A DNA stretch of 64,000 nt, from NCBI GenBank assembly GCA_002314145.1, contig DCCG01000020.1, forward strand, positions 129,355 to 193,354, given 5' to 3'. Positions 52,044 through 61,542 of this stretch are shown here, one piece after another. Each line of letters begins with the position of its first letter. Position 1 is the stretch's first letter. A program made the position numbers and the translations under genes. The notes beneath the pieces were generated by a model. That model searched no databases. It was not told the origin of the DNA and was given only the letters and a program-made list of their open reading frames with translations. Source of the stretch: Thalassolituus sp. UBA1087. Its GTDB lineage: Bacteria > Pseudomonadota > Gammaproteobacteria > Pseudomonadales > Oceanobacteraceae.

Positions 52044-53957
52044 ATGCTCATCAACCTCTCTGATATTTCAGTAAGAAACAAGCTACTGGCGCCTGTGGTT
52101 CTGCTGATAATTCTGTTTATTATCGTACTGTATTTTTACCGCGATATTAACAGCGTCATTGATAATGCCGAAGAACGCTTTTCATCAAGTAAAGAAATCA
52201 TCTCGCACATCAATGCTATTGCCAAACACACTGATACCTTCACCACCACCCGAAGCGGCTATACGGACCTGCAACAGGCTCTGAAAGACATGATTGCCGA
52301 GCTGAAGACAAGCTCACTGCCGATCACCGCTTCTTTGCAGGAAAGTCTGCAGGATATCGAAAGCAAAACCGGACAGATAGCGGAAATTTACCAATCCAAC
52401 GAACAGATAAATAAAGACGTTAACAGTGTCGTTCAGTTATCGGTGAAACAATCCAACGACTTTATTTACAGCCTTTCAAAAGCATTAGGCAGCGAAACAG
52501 AACGTAATAATGTCAGTACCTTTGAACGGTTAACCATAGGACCGGCACTGACTCACACCATCAATAACTATAAAATTCTGTTGTTGTTTCAGAAACTGCA
52601 GGAAAACCTGAGTAATAAAGACTCTTTAATACAATACCTTGATGGTCTTGACCGCGAATCTGATAAAGCCATTGTCGACCTGAAAGGCACGCCCATGTAT
52701 GAAAATGCTGTGGCGGCGCGTAAAGCGAATGGCGAAGTGCGCCGTCTTTCCGGCCAATATATTGCCAACCTGGAGTCAGCAGCGCGCCTTGAACAGGAAA
52801 TATCGGACAGCCTGAATGACCTGACGGGTATGGTCAGCCGTTTTGATGATGACACCACAACCTCAGTATTTACTTTAATAGGAAATTCGTTAGCCAGTAT
52901 TATCATTATTCTGGTTGTGCTGGTCATCGCCACGATTGCGCTGTCTGTATTGCTCGGTCAGTCCATAGTCAAACCTCTGAATATGCTCAAAACCCGCATT
53001 CATCAACTGGCGGCATCCGGTGGCGATCTGACTTATCGCATCCAGATGAACAATAAAGATGAAATCGGTCAACTGGCACGCGGTATCAATAATTTCCTGG
53101 ATTCGCTGCACACTATTTTCAAAGGCATTTCAGAGACGGGCAGCACCATGGAAAAGACGTCGGCGCAAGCAGCCGAGCTGAGCAAATTAACCTCGTCACA
53201 TATGAAACACCAGCGCAAAGAGACGTCAGGTATTGCCACATCGTTTTCTGAAATGCAGAAAGCGATTATGGAAATATCCGGCAGTGCATCCACTGCGGCT
53301 GATAAAGTTCAGGAAACGGATGTCCGCGCACAGGAGGTTGTACGGACGATCAATACCACCATCCAGTACGTTAATGCCCTCAGAGAGGACCTGGAAGAAA
53401 CCAATGATGTTATTCATCAGGTCAATGAGAGTTCCCAGAATATCGGCGGTATTCTCGATGTTATCCGTGGCATTGCTGACCAGACGAACCTGCTGGCACT
53501 GAATGCTGCGATTGAGGCCGCCCGTGCCGGAGAACAGGGCCGTGGTTTTGCCGTAGTGGCGGATGAAGTACGTTCACTGGCACAACGCACGCAATCCTCT
53601 ATTGAGGAAATTCATGCAATGATTGCCAGGCTTCAGGAAGGAGCCAGTCAGGCGGCCGAGGTTATTGAAAAAGGCAGCCATCAGATCAAACGCACAACCG
53701 AGCAATCGGATAAGGCCGGCGATGGTGTACGTGATATTTCCGCTCTGGTGTCTGTTATTTCCGATATGAACCTGCAGATTGCCAGCGCGGTGGAGCAGCA
53801 AAGCTCCGTCACACAGGAAATTAACCGGTCCATTGAAACCATTGAACGCCTGTCAGAAGAAGGCAACACAGCGGCAGAAAAATCCAGCGATTCGGCACAA
53901 CAGCAGTCAGAATCGTCATCCGCGCTGTTAGCGCTGATCAACAAATTCACATTGTGA
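52044..53957 (+). CDS. Methyl-accepting chemotaxis protein
   Basis: The 637-residue receptor has a membrane helix (about 12-32), a large helical periplasmic domain (about 33-285, no recognised ligand motif), a second membrane helix (about 290-312), a HAMP domain (about 313-366) and a cytoplasmic signalling region with the highly conserved tip DQTNLLALNAAIEAARAGEQGRGFAVVADEVRSLA. It lacks a C-terminal CheR-binding pentapeptide. Position after the nitrate/nitrite genes hints at a nitrogen-compound signal but does not show it. Confidence 0.92.
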   Translation: MLINLSDISVRNKLLAPVVLLIILFIIVLYFYRDINSVIDNAEERFSSSKEIISHINAIAKHTDTFTTTRSGYTDLQQALKDMIAELKTSSLPITASLQESLQDIESKTGQIAEIYQSNEQINKDVNSVVQLSVKQSNDFIYSLSKALGSETERNNVSTFERLTIGPALTHTINNYKILLLFQKLQENLSNKDSLIQYLDGLDRESDKAIVDLKGTPMYENAVAARKANGEVRRLSGQYIANLESAARLEQEISDSLNDLTGMVSRFDDDTTTSVFTLIGNSLASIIIILVVLVIATIALSVLLGQSIVKPLNMLKTRIHQLAASGGDLTYRIQMNNKDEIGQLARGINNFLDSLHTIFKGISETGSTMEKTSAQAAELSKLTSSHMKHQRKETSGIATSFSEMQKAIMEISGSASTAADKVQETDVRAQEVVRTINTTIQYVNALREDLEETNDVIHQVNESSQNIGGILDVIRGIADQTNLLALNAAIEAARAGEQGRGFAVVADEVRSLAQRTQSSIEEIHAMIARLQEGASQAAEVIEKGSHQIKRTTEQSDKAGDGVRDISALVSVISDMNLQIASAVEQQSSVTQEINRSIETIERLSEEGNTAAEKSSDSAQQQSESSSALLALINKFTL

Positions 53958-54054
53958 GAAGCAAGCGAAAAATAAGCCTGCTGACAGGTTGTGTGGTGGT
54001 GACAAGCGTCACCACCCGATATTCACTTACCCGTTTACATATCACGATGACGCT

Positions 54055-54615
54055 TCAGCGCCATTTTTCATCAGGTGCCTGATAGTCACGGAAAGCCTTC
54101 ACCAGCGCATCGGGTTCATCGACGCGAATGAGCATTTGCCGGTATTCATCTTTAAGAAAACCCTGCTGCACCATGTTATCAATCATAGCGAACAAAGGAT
54201 CATAAAACCCCTGCACATTATAAAAAGCACAGGGTTTCGTGTGATGACCGAGTTGCGCCCAGGTCCATGCTTCAAAAATTTCTTCCAGCGTCCCGGCACC
54301 ACCTGGCAGTGCGACAAAAGCGTCGGCCATATCCGCCATCTGAGCCTTACGCTCATGCATATTATTGACCACGGTCAGACTGGTCAGATGGCTATGAGCG
54401 ATTTCGCGCTTCACCAGACTTTCCGGCATCACGCCGGATACCCTGCCGCCCGCTGCAAGCACAGAGTCCGCAATCTTCCCCATCAGACCCACATGGCCAC
54501 CGCCGTAAACAACTTCAATCCCCTGCTCTGCAAAATATTGCCCCAGCGCCTGGGTTGCATTCATAAAAACGGGGTCGGCACCACTGGCCGAACCACAATA
54601 TACAGCGACTCTCAT
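54055..54615 (-). CDS. LOG-family nucleotide 5-prime-monophosphate phosphoribohydrolase
   Basis: The 186-residue protein has the LOG/TIGR00730 pattern: VYCGSASGADP at the start, EVVYGGGHVGLMG (about 34-46), MHERKAQM with the conserved Arg, and ALPGGAGTLEEIFEAWTWAQLG, the PGGxGTxxE nucleotide-binding motif. Relatives release a free base from nucleoside 5-prime-monophosphates, including cytokinin precursors in plants. The start codon is the ATG at 54615, with AGAGGT upstream. Confidence 0.9.
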   Translation of the reverse strand: MRVAVYCGSASGADPVFMNATQALGQYFAEQGIEVVYGGGHVGLMGKIADSVLAAGGRVSGVMPESLVKREIAHSHLTSLTVVNNMHERKAQMADMADAFVALPGGAGTLEEIFEAWTWAQLGHHTKPCAFYNVQGFYDPLFAMIDNMVQQGFLKDEYRQMLIRVDEPDALVKAFRDYQAPDEKWR

Positions 54616-54773
54616 CGGGACCTCTTAAAAATACATCATTCAGATCAGCAGAATGGAGGATAACAGAAATCAAAAAACGGCGGGACGACTGGCGCAAAAC
54701 ACGCCGGGTTTAGTATCTGTTTTTGCGTGCCGACATTGATTGCCGGCGAAGGGTTGGCCAGTACAGCCAGAGA

Positions 54774-55289
54774 TCAGCGCATGCGTCCGCGCGTTACGCC
54801 TTTCACCCCGGCTTTTGTAACAAGGCTGGCACTGGTATGGGCATGACAAATGGCTATCGCCAGCGCGTCCGCTGCATCCGCCTGGGGTTTTCCCGGTAAC
54901 TTCAACAAAGACTGCACCATATGCTGCACCTGTTCTTTATCGGCACCGCCGCGGCCGACAACGGCCTGCTTAATGGTGCGCGGCGCATATTCGGCAACCG
55001 GTAATGCCTGATTTACAGCCGCTAAAATGGCAACTCCACGGGCCTGTCCCAGCTTCAGGGCGGAATCCGCATTTTTGCCCATAAATACCTGTTCAATGGC
55101 AAATTCCTGCGGCTGATAAGTGGCAATTAATTCCGTCACACCATCGAATATTTTTTTTAAGCGTGCCGGTAATTCACCTTCACCGGTACGGATACAGCCG
55201 CTGACAATATATTCGGTTTTTTGTCCGATACGGCGGATCACACCAAAACCGGTTAGCCGTGAGCCAGGATCTATCCCCAGAATAATCAT
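54774..55289 (-). CDS. ruvC: Crossover junction endodeoxyribonuclease RuvC
   Basis: The 171-residue protein has all four catalytic acids at the E. coli positions, Asp7 (GIDPGS), Glu66 (AIEQVFMGKN), Asp138 and Asp141 (DAADALAIA). It resolves Holliday junctions with RuvAB. ruvA and ruvB, which commonly follow, are absent downstream; instead a LOG-family gene follows after about 160 bases. The PrcB-like lipoprotein gene lies five bases upstream on the same strand. Confidence 0.95.
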   Translation of the reverse strand: MIILGIDPGSRLTGFGVIRRIGQKTEYIVSGCIRTGEGELPARLKKIFDGVTELIATYQPQEFAIEQVFMGKNADSALKLGQARGVAILAAVNQALPVAEYAPRTIKQAVVGRGGADKEQVQHMVQSLLKLPGKPQADAADALAIAICHAHTSASLVTKAGVKGVTRGRMR

Positions 55290-55294
55290 AATCG

Positions 55295-55714
55295 TCAGTG
55301 ACCGGCGCGCTTTTCCGCCACCAGAGAAAGATCATCGGCAGGTGTAAGCACTGTCGTCTGACCGCTTTGCTGGTCAGTCACTTTCACCCGTTTCCAGTCA
55401 GACGGCAGCACCACCTGAACACAGGGCTGGGTAATAACCTGGCCATACATTCTGTCCGGCTGGGGCCGGGTTTCACGATAGATAAAATCATAGGCGCCAT
55501 CGTCTTCCTGCTGGCCAATGATTTCAATGCCATAACCCAGCGACGGACGCTCTCCCAATGCGATGGTCAGGGTTCCGTATTTCACACTGACGCCTTCCGG
55601 CGCTGCGCAATGATTCATACTGCTCATGGGTAAACGGGTCGACTGCACCGTGGTACAGGCCGTCAGACCGGACAGGGTCAGGACAGTGGCCATGATGAAG
55701 GTTAAGCGACGCAT
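55295..55714 (-). CDS. Lipoprotein with PrcB-like domain
   Basis: The 139-residue product has a lipoprotein signal (VLTLSGLTACTT, Cys at about 20) and a C-terminal domain resembling PrcB (SLGYGIEIIGQQEDDGAYDF, then TRPQPDRMYGQVITQPCVQVVLPS), a fold first named in the dentilisin protease complex of Treponema. It is followed by ruvC on the same strand with a gap of five bases. Function here is unknown. Confidence 0.75.
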   Translation of the reverse strand: MRRLTFIMATVLTLSGLTACTTVQSTRLPMSSMNHCAAPEGVSVKYGTLTIALGERPSLGYGIEIIGQQEDDGAYDFIYRETRPQPDRMYGQVITQPCVQVVLPSDWKRVKVTDQQSGQTTVLTPADDLSLVAEKRAGH

Positions 55715-55833
55715 AGATTATCTCCGGTCTGATAATATCCGTGATTATACATAAGCCCCCGGGCAATATCTTTCCCGCACTGCGCTATTGTGATCATGAT
55801 CGCGGCCCGTTACCGGAACGCTTACGGCAGCAC

Positions 55834-55867
55834 AAAAAATAAACCCCGTGCGGAACACCGCACGGGG
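55834..55867 (-). terminator. Rho-independent terminator of clpB
   Basis: CCCCGTGCGG (55844-55853), loop AACA, and the perfect complement (55858-55867); on the minus strand the stem is followed by TTTATTTTTTG. It lies about 70 bases past the clpB stop. Confidence 0.85.
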
Positions 55868-55891
55868 TCAGGCAAACCTGGCGCCCTTCCC

Positions 55892-55919
55892 GTCTGTTAC
55901 CGGTAAACCGGTAACAGAC
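55892..55919. repeat. Perfect 13-bp palindromic hairpin near the clpB 3-prime end
   Basis: GTCTGTTACCGGT (55892-55904) and its complement (55907-55919) are two bases apart. It lies between the clpB stop and the terminator and is more palindrome than hairpin, so a protein site is possible. Confidence 0.6.
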
Positions 55920-55937
55920 ACCGGGTCAGGCCGGACT

Positions 55938-58529
55938 TTACTGGCCGTTAAATACCAGCTGCTCGCCTTCCACATCCGCCACTATCGTGGTACCCGGCAT
56001 AAATTTACCGGACAGAATGTCCTGCGCCAGCGGGTTTTCTATCCATTGCTGGATAGCCCGTTTCAGCGGCCGTGCGCCATATACCGGATCGTAGCCAACA
56101 TCGACCAGACGGCTGATGGCGGCATCCGACAACTCCAGTGTCAGCTCGCGTTCTTTCAGACGGTCGCGCAGCATATCCAGCTGAATATCCGCGATACCAC
56201 GGATCTGGTCTTTCTGCAGCGGATGGAAAACAACCGCTTCATCAATCCGGTTGATAAATTCCGGACGGAAATGGCTGCCGACAATTTCCATAACCGCATT
56301 ACGCATGGTCTCGTAACTGCTGTCGTCATCCCCGGCCAGGGTCTGAATAACATCCGAACCCAGGTTGGAGGTCATAACCAGCACGCAGTTTTTAAAGTCG
56401 ACCTTACGGCCCTGACCATCGGTCAGCTGGCCATCGTCCAGCACCTGCAGCAGAATGTTGAACACATCCGGATGCGCTTTTTCCACCTCATCCAGCAGAA
56501 TCACCGAATAAGGTTTGCGCCGCACGGCTTCAGTCAGCAGACCACCTTCTTCATAACCCACGTAACCCGGCGGTGCACCGATCAGACGGGCCACGGAGTG
56601 TTTCTCCATGTATTCCGACATATCGATACGCACCATGGCGTCTTTACTGTCGAACAGGAAGGTCGCCAGCGCTTTACACAGCTCTGTTTTACCCACACCG
56701 GTTGGCCCTAAGAACAGGAAAGACCCATTCGGACGGTTGGGATCGGATAACCCCGCCCGCGAACGGCGTACCGCATCGGATACCGCTTTGATGGCCTGAT
56801 CCTGCCCGACGACCTGCTGGTGCAGCACGTCTTCCATGCGCAGCAGCTTATCGCGCTCGCCTTCCAGCATTTTGTTAACCGGCACCCCAGTCCATTTGGA
56901 CACGACTTCGGCAATCTCGTCTTCCGTCACTTTGTTACGCAGCAGGGTAAATTCCTGGGTACCACTGGTTTCTGCTTCACTGGCCGAGGCCAGCTGTTTT
57001 TCCAGTTCCGGAATGCGCCCGTACTGAAGTTCAGACATTTTCTGCAGGTCACCGGCACGGCGTGCGGCTTCCATTTCAATTTTTGCCTGTTCCAGCTCTT
57101 CTTTGGATTTGCTGGCACCTTCCAACAGCGCTTTTTCTTTCTTCCAGACTTCTTCCAGTTCAACGTAAGCACGCCCGGCTTTGTTGATCTCATCATTCAG
57201 CCCGCTGAGGCGCTGCTTGGCCGCCTCATCTTTTTCTTTCTTCAGCGCTTCGCGCTCAATTTTCAGCTGAATCAGGCGGCGCTCCAGGCGGTCCATTTCC
57301 TGTGGCTTGGAGTCGATTTCCATACGGATCACAGAAGCGGCCTCATCCACCAGGTCGATGGCTTTGTCCGGCAGACGGCGGTCCGTAATGTAGCGTTGCG
57401 ATAATTTCGCTGCGGCAATAATGGCGCTGTCAGTGATCTGTACACCGTGGTGCACTTCATAGCGCTCTTTCAGACCACGCAGAATGGCGATGGAATCTTC
57501 CACGCTCGGTTCATCCACGATCACCTTCTGGAAACGACGTTCCAGGGCTGCGTCTTTTTCAATAAATTCGCGGTATTCATCCAGCGTCGTGGCGCCCACA
57601 CAATGCAGCTCACCGCGCGCCAGTGCCGGTTTCAGCATATTGCCGGCATCCATTGCGCCTTCACTTTTACCCGCGCCGACCATGGTGTGCAGCTCGTCGA
57701 TAAACAGCACGATATTGCCTTCGGCTTTGGAGACATCTTTCAGCACGGCTTTCAGCCGTTCTTCAAATTCCCCGCGGTATTTGGCGCCGGCCAGCAATGA
57801 CCCCATATCCAGCGACAGGATACGTTTATTTTTCAGGTTTTCCGGCACTTCGCCATTCACGATACGCTGTGCCAGACCTTCGACCACGGCGGTTTTACCC
57901 ACCCCGGGTGGCCCGATCAGTACCGGATTGTTTTTGGTACGGCGCTGCAGAACCTGTACCGTACGGCGGATTTCTTCGTCGCGGCCAATCACCGGGTCCA
58001 GCTTGCCTGCCTCGGCGCGTTCGGTGAGGTCAATGCAATATTTATCCAGCGCCTGACGGTTATCTTCTGCATTGGCATCATTCACCGCTTCACCACCGCG
58101 CAGTTCTTCAATCGCTTTACTGACATTGTCTTTATTCAGCCCGGCGTCCTTCAGCACTTTTCCGGCCGGCCCTTTGTCTTCCAGCGCTACCAGTAAAAAT
58201 AACTCGCTGGACACATACTGATCGCCACGTTTCTGAGCTTCTTTGTCCGCCAGATTCAGCAGACGGCCCAGCTCAGGGGCAATCTGTACGTTGCCATCCG
58301 GGGAACTCACCGTGGGTAGCTGTTCCAGCACCTCGCGCAGTGCTTTTTCCAGCCCGGCAACGTTAGTGCCACAGCGGCGCACGGCGTCTTTGACGCTGCT
58401 GCTGGTCTGTTCCATCAGCGCCAGTAACACGTGGACTGTATCAATCTGATTATGATCCTGACCAAGCGCCAGACTCTGACTCTCGGCCAGCGCATTCTGA
58501 AGACTGGTTGTCAGCCGATCCATTCTCAT
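55938..58529 (-). CDS. clpB: ATP-dependent disaggregase ClpB
   Basis: The 863-residue chaperone has the double N-domain repeat, NBD1 with GPPGVGKTAVVEG (about 203-215), the long ClpB/Hsp104 middle domain coiled coil (about 410-525), NBD2 with GPTGVGKTELCKA (about 603-615) and a C-terminal helical domain. It dissolves protein aggregates with DnaK. The start MRMDRLTTSLQNALAESQSLALGQDH matches the family. An RpoH-like promoter lies upstream. Confidence 0.96.
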   Translation of the reverse strand: MRMDRLTTSLQNALAESQSLALGQDHNQIDTVHVLLALMEQTSSSVKDAVRRCGTNVAGLEKALREVLEQLPTVSSPDGNVQIAPELGRLLNLADKEAQKRGDQYVSSELFLLVALEDKGPAGKVLKDAGLNKDNVSKAIEELRGGEAVNDANAEDNRQALDKYCIDLTERAEAGKLDPVIGRDEEIRRTVQVLQRRTKNNPVLIGPPGVGKTAVVEGLAQRIVNGEVPENLKNKRILSLDMGSLLAGAKYRGEFEERLKAVLKDVSKAEGNIVLFIDELHTMVGAGKSEGAMDAGNMLKPALARGELHCVGATTLDEYREFIEKDAALERRFQKVIVDEPSVEDSIAILRGLKERYEVHHGVQITDSAIIAAAKLSQRYITDRRLPDKAIDLVDEAASVIRMEIDSKPQEMDRLERRLIQLKIEREALKKEKDEAAKQRLSGLNDEINKAGRAYVELEEVWKKEKALLEGASKSKEELEQAKIEMEAARRAGDLQKMSELQYGRIPELEKQLASASEAETSGTQEFTLLRNKVTEDEIAEVVSKWTGVPVNKMLEGERDKLLRMEDVLHQQVVGQDQAIKAVSDAVRRSRAGLSDPNRPNGSFLFLGPTGVGKTELCKALATFLFDSKDAMVRIDMSEYMEKHSVARLIGAPPGYVGYEEGGLLTEAVRRKPYSVILLDEVEKAHPDVFNILLQVLDDGQLTDGQGRKVDFKNCVLVMTSNLGSDVIQTLAGDDDSSYETMRNAVMEIVGSHFRPEFINRIDEAVVFHPLQKDQIRGIADIQLDMLRDRLKERELTLELSDAAISRLVDVGYDPVYGARPLKRAIQQWIENPLAQDILSGKFMPGTTIVADVEGEQLVFNGQ

Positions 58530-58871
58530 AAAACATTCTCCTGTGCATCCCGCCGGGCTCCCGGACGGGTTAAAACTTACCTGACACTGTAAATAAGGCC
58601 TTATTAAATTTATTCAACCCTTCCTTCATTAAGTTTAATAAATCTAATAAATAACCCACTGATCTGCCTCAACCAACGCGATTCAGCAATTTTCTGCCAA
58701 CCTGCGTATAATCCTGTTTCCTGCCGGCAACGCCGCTGCTCTGCGACGTAACACTCCGGGTAACGAATTCAACGAACATCTGCCACCATTGTGTATCTGC
58801 TTGCCATGCCGGTTTCCCGGTGCCACAGCGCAATAGGCAATATAGTGGCGGATGCGCCGATTTAAAGACGC
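58530..58871. other. 342-base divergent region between clpB and the EamA transporter gene
   Basis: It holds the candidate heat-shock promoter (58590-58618) and an AT-rich block (about 58585-58660), followed by more GC-rich sequence up to the transporter start at 58872. I see no ORF or RNA gene. Confidence 0.5.
58590..58618 (-). promoter_or_regulatory. Candidate sigma-32 promoter of clpB
   Basis: On the minus strand GTTGAA (58618-58613) is followed, after 14 bases, by CCTTATTTA (58598-58590). This resembles the heat-shock consensus CTTGAA-N13/14-CCCCATNTA with a good -35 and a partial -10. It lies about 60 bases before the clpB start codon. Confidence 0.5.
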
Positions 58872-59738
58872 ATGACTGACGAAATACGCCTGGGCGCCCT
58901 TTATCTCCTGCTGGGAGAAGGCCTGCTGGCCATCATGGGCGCCATTATCAAACACCTCTCCGATGACCTCAGCACGGAGCAGATTGTATTCTTCCGCAAT
59001 ATTGCCGGCCTCATCGTCCTTCTGCCGCTGCTGCTGCGTGCCGGCCTCGGCCAGCTCAAAACCCGTGTATGGCACTGGCACCTGATGCGCGGACTGGTAG
59101 GCGTCACGGCCATGTACTGCTATTTCTGGGCACTGGGCCATCTGCCGCTGACTGAAGCCTTTCTGGTCAAACTGTCAGCGCCACTGTTTATGCCGTTTCT
59201 GGCCTGGTGGTGGCTGCGGGAACCCGCCGGACGTTACAGCTGGATTGCCCTGCTGACCGGGTTTGCCGGTGTCGCTGTGATTCTGCGCCCCGGCGGCGAA
59301 CACACTTTCACTATTGCCGCCATCATCGGATTACTGGGCGCCGTACTGGCCGCTCTGGCCAAAGTCACCATCCGGCGCATGTCGGTGACGGAATCCAGCC
59401 AGCGTATCGTGTTCTATTTTGCGCTGATCTCAGCCATTGTTTCTGCGCCCGGCGCTCTGCTGACCTGGCAGCCTATCCCGCTGCAGGCCTGGTTCTGGAT
59501 TGCCGCGCTGGGGCTGGTGGCCACCACAGGCCAGCTGGCACTGACCAAGGCTTACCGTATTGCCCCCACCGGTAAAGTCGGTGTTTATGTCTACAGTGCC
59601 GTTATCTACGGTGCTCTGATGGGCTGGTGGTTCTGGGATGAAATTCCGGCCTGGACGACGGCCGCCGGTGCCGCTCTGATTATTACGGCCGGTATCATTA
59701 ATCTTCGTGGCAGCCGTAAGCCTAAAAGTCCCGCCTGA
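58872..59738 (+). CDS. EamA/DMT-family transporter
   Basis: The 288-residue protein has ten hydrophobic segments in two EamA repeats, with VGVTAMYCYFWALGHLPLTEAFLVK and ATTGQLALTKAYRIAPTGKVGVYVYSAVIYG in the classic positions. It belongs to the branch related to S-adenosylmethionine/RhtA-like exporters, but substrate is undetermined. The next gene on the same strand, a LysR regulator, is 175 bases away. Confidence 0.85.
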   Translation: MTDEIRLGALYLLLGEGLLAIMGAIIKHLSDDLSTEQIVFFRNIAGLIVLLPLLLRAGLGQLKTRVWHWHLMRGLVGVTAMYCYFWALGHLPLTEAFLVKLSAPLFMPFLAWWWLREPAGRYSWIALLTGFAGVAVILRPGGEHTFTIAAIIGLLGAVLAALAKVTIRRMSVTESSQRIVFYFALISAIVSAPGALLTWQPIPLQAWFWIAALGLVATTGQLALTKAYRIAPTGKVGVYVYSAVIYGALMGWWFWDEIPAWTTAAGAALIITAGIINLRGSRKPKSPA

Positions 59739-59913
59739 GCGGTGTTTGTACAAGCTAGTGGAACAAACACCGTCTGTGCCTGTTGAGCACAAGAGACTTT
59801 ACCCGCTGACCTATTAGATTTAAGTCTAATTTGCGATCTTACCCGCTTATTCTTTCCTCAAAATTAAATATAATCGCCAAATAACCCTGATTAATCATTA
59901 AGAGTCATTAATT

Positions 59914-60819
59914 ATGTCCCGCATCGACTCACTTCAAACCTTCGTTGCCGTGGTGCGATCACGCAATTTCACCTCCGCGGCTGACGCGCTGGGCGTAACC
60001 CCATCCGCGGTCAGTAAACAGATCAGCGGCCTGGAAGAGCGCCTTGGCGTGCGTCTGCTGAACCGCACAACCCGCTCCGTCAGCCCCACTGAAGCCGGTC
60101 AGATGTTTTACCAGCACAGTGAGAACATTCTTGAGTCGATCACCGAAGCCGAAAAACTGGTCACTGACTTCGACGTCACCCCACGCGGCCGGCTGCGCAT
60201 TACGGCCATGTCGAACTTTGGCCGTCGTGAACTGGCACGGATATTCACCGACTTTGCGCAGCAATATCCGGATATCAGCTTTGATCTGCATATTTCCGAT
60301 CGTCCGCTGGACATCGTCAAAGATGGCTATGATTTCGCCCTGCGCCTGGGCACGCTGGAAGATTCACGTCTGATTGCCAAGCCGGTGGCGGAGCAGAAAA
60401 TCTCGATCGTCGCTTCCAAAGAGTACATTGAGCACTGGGGCATGCCGCAAAAGCTGGAAGATCTGAATGATCACCGGATTCTGGTCATTAATAATGCCGA
60501 GTTTGCTCGCTCCAACTGGCTGCGCCAGTTTGAAAAAGACCATGGCTTCAGTATTTCCAGTGTGGAACGCAAACTGACGGTGAATGATATTGATCTGGTC
60601 TACGAGGCCTGTCTGGCGGGCATGGGGATTACCGCCCTGCCAACCTATATCGCTGACCGCCATCTGCAGAATGGTGAACTGGTGGAGCTGTTTCCACAGG
60701 TGGATATTCCGGTACGTACGATTAAAGTGGTATTCCCGCAGAACCGCTATCTGGCCAACAAAAGCCGCGCCTTTCTCGACTTTATTACGGCGTATTTCGA
60801 GGATGCCGGCAACCACTGA
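59914..60819 (+). CDS. LysR-type transcriptional regulator
   Basis: The 301-residue protein has a LysR winged helix (residues 1-60; MSRIDSLQTFVAVVRSRNFTSAADALGVTPSAVSKQISGLE) and an effector domain (about 90-295) of the DsdC/AaeR-like group. No neighbour forms an obvious target; the EamA gene upstream is on the same strand. It ends at a strong terminator. Confidence 0.9.
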   Translation: MSRIDSLQTFVAVVRSRNFTSAADALGVTPSAVSKQISGLEERLGVRLLNRTTRSVSPTEAGQMFYQHSENILESITEAEKLVTDFDVTPRGRLRITAMSNFGRRELARIFTDFAQQYPDISFDLHISDRPLDIVKDGYDFALRLGTLEDSRLIAKPVAEQKISIVASKEYIEHWGMPQKLEDLNDHRILVINNAEFARSNWLRQFEKDHGFSISSVERKLTVNDIDLVYEACLAGMGITALPTYIADRHLQNGELVELFPQVDIPVRTIKVVFPQNRYLANKSRAFLDFITAYFEDAGNH

Positions 60820-60846
60820 TACAGGTCACCTGCTGATCACGTATGT

Positions 60847-60873
60847 AAAAAAGCCGGCTAATGCCGGCTTTTT
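60847..60873. terminator. Bidirectional terminator between lysR and the thioesterase gene
   Basis: AAGCCGGC (60851-60858), loop TAAT and GCCGGCTT (60863-60870) are flanked by an A-run and a T-run. The last base overlaps the thioesterase stop codon region on the minus strand. Confidence 0.85.
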
Positions 60874-61325
60874 CAGTCTGCGTCCGTCTCATCCAGCAGA
60901 TGCGGCGCACAACGCTCGTAAAACACCTTGGGAATGCGGGCGATCTTACGTTCGTCGTAGTCAAAAAACACCACGCCGGTTTTCGCTTCCGCGACTTTTT
61001 TATCCAGTGATTCATTCACCACGCGATAGATAAAATCACAGCCATACTTGTTAAAGTCAGTGACCCCGAGATGAAAAGTCAGGACATCACCGACGAAGGA
61101 TTCTGCCGAAAAGGTCACCACCAGATCGGACACCATAATACCGACCCCGCCTATGTTGAACTCACCGAACCCCTGCTCACGCAGGTAGCGCAGCCGGGCT
61201 TCATGCAGCAGCGATACCATGCGGTCATTGCCGACATGATTGCCGTAGTTGATTTCCGTTACCCGCACGTCCAGCTGGGTTGAATAGGTAAAGTCGTCTG
61301 GTAAATCCAGTTTTACTCGGGCCAA
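60873..61325 (-). CDS. Acyl-CoA thioesterase (hotdog fold, YbgC/FadM type)
   Basis: The protein is 150 residues from a TTG start at 61325, which has AGGAG correctly placed; a longer ATG reading from 61397 lacks one. The hotdog motif VRVTEINYGNHVGNDRMVSLLHEARLRYL contains the Tyr/Asn-His region used in place of the Asp of 4-hydroxybenzoyl-CoA thioesterases. It probably hydrolyses acyl-CoA; chain length is unknown. It is divergent from prc. Confidence 0.82.
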   Translation of the reverse strand: MARVKLDLPDDFTYSTQLDVRVTEINYGNHVGNDRMVSLLHEARLRYLREQGFGEFNIGGVGIMVSDLVVTFSAESFVGDVLTFHLGVTDFNKYGCDFIYRVVNESLDKKVAEAKTGVVFFDYDERKIARIPKVFYERCAPHLLDETDAD

Positions 61326-61542
61326 AATCTTCTCCTGTGGCGGTTTTTCGCGCAATTGGCTGATAATCCCTGCATTTATGCCATGCCAGCGACACAAATC
61401 ACGGAATTATTCTGGCATCCCGCAGTCCAATCGGGTCTACTATAGGTTTATGCGCGAGCGGCAGGACCCCGGGAAATACCGCGGCATAATAGCGGCGCTG
61501 AGCGCCCTGCACAAATAACCCAAAAGGAAACCGGCAACGATT

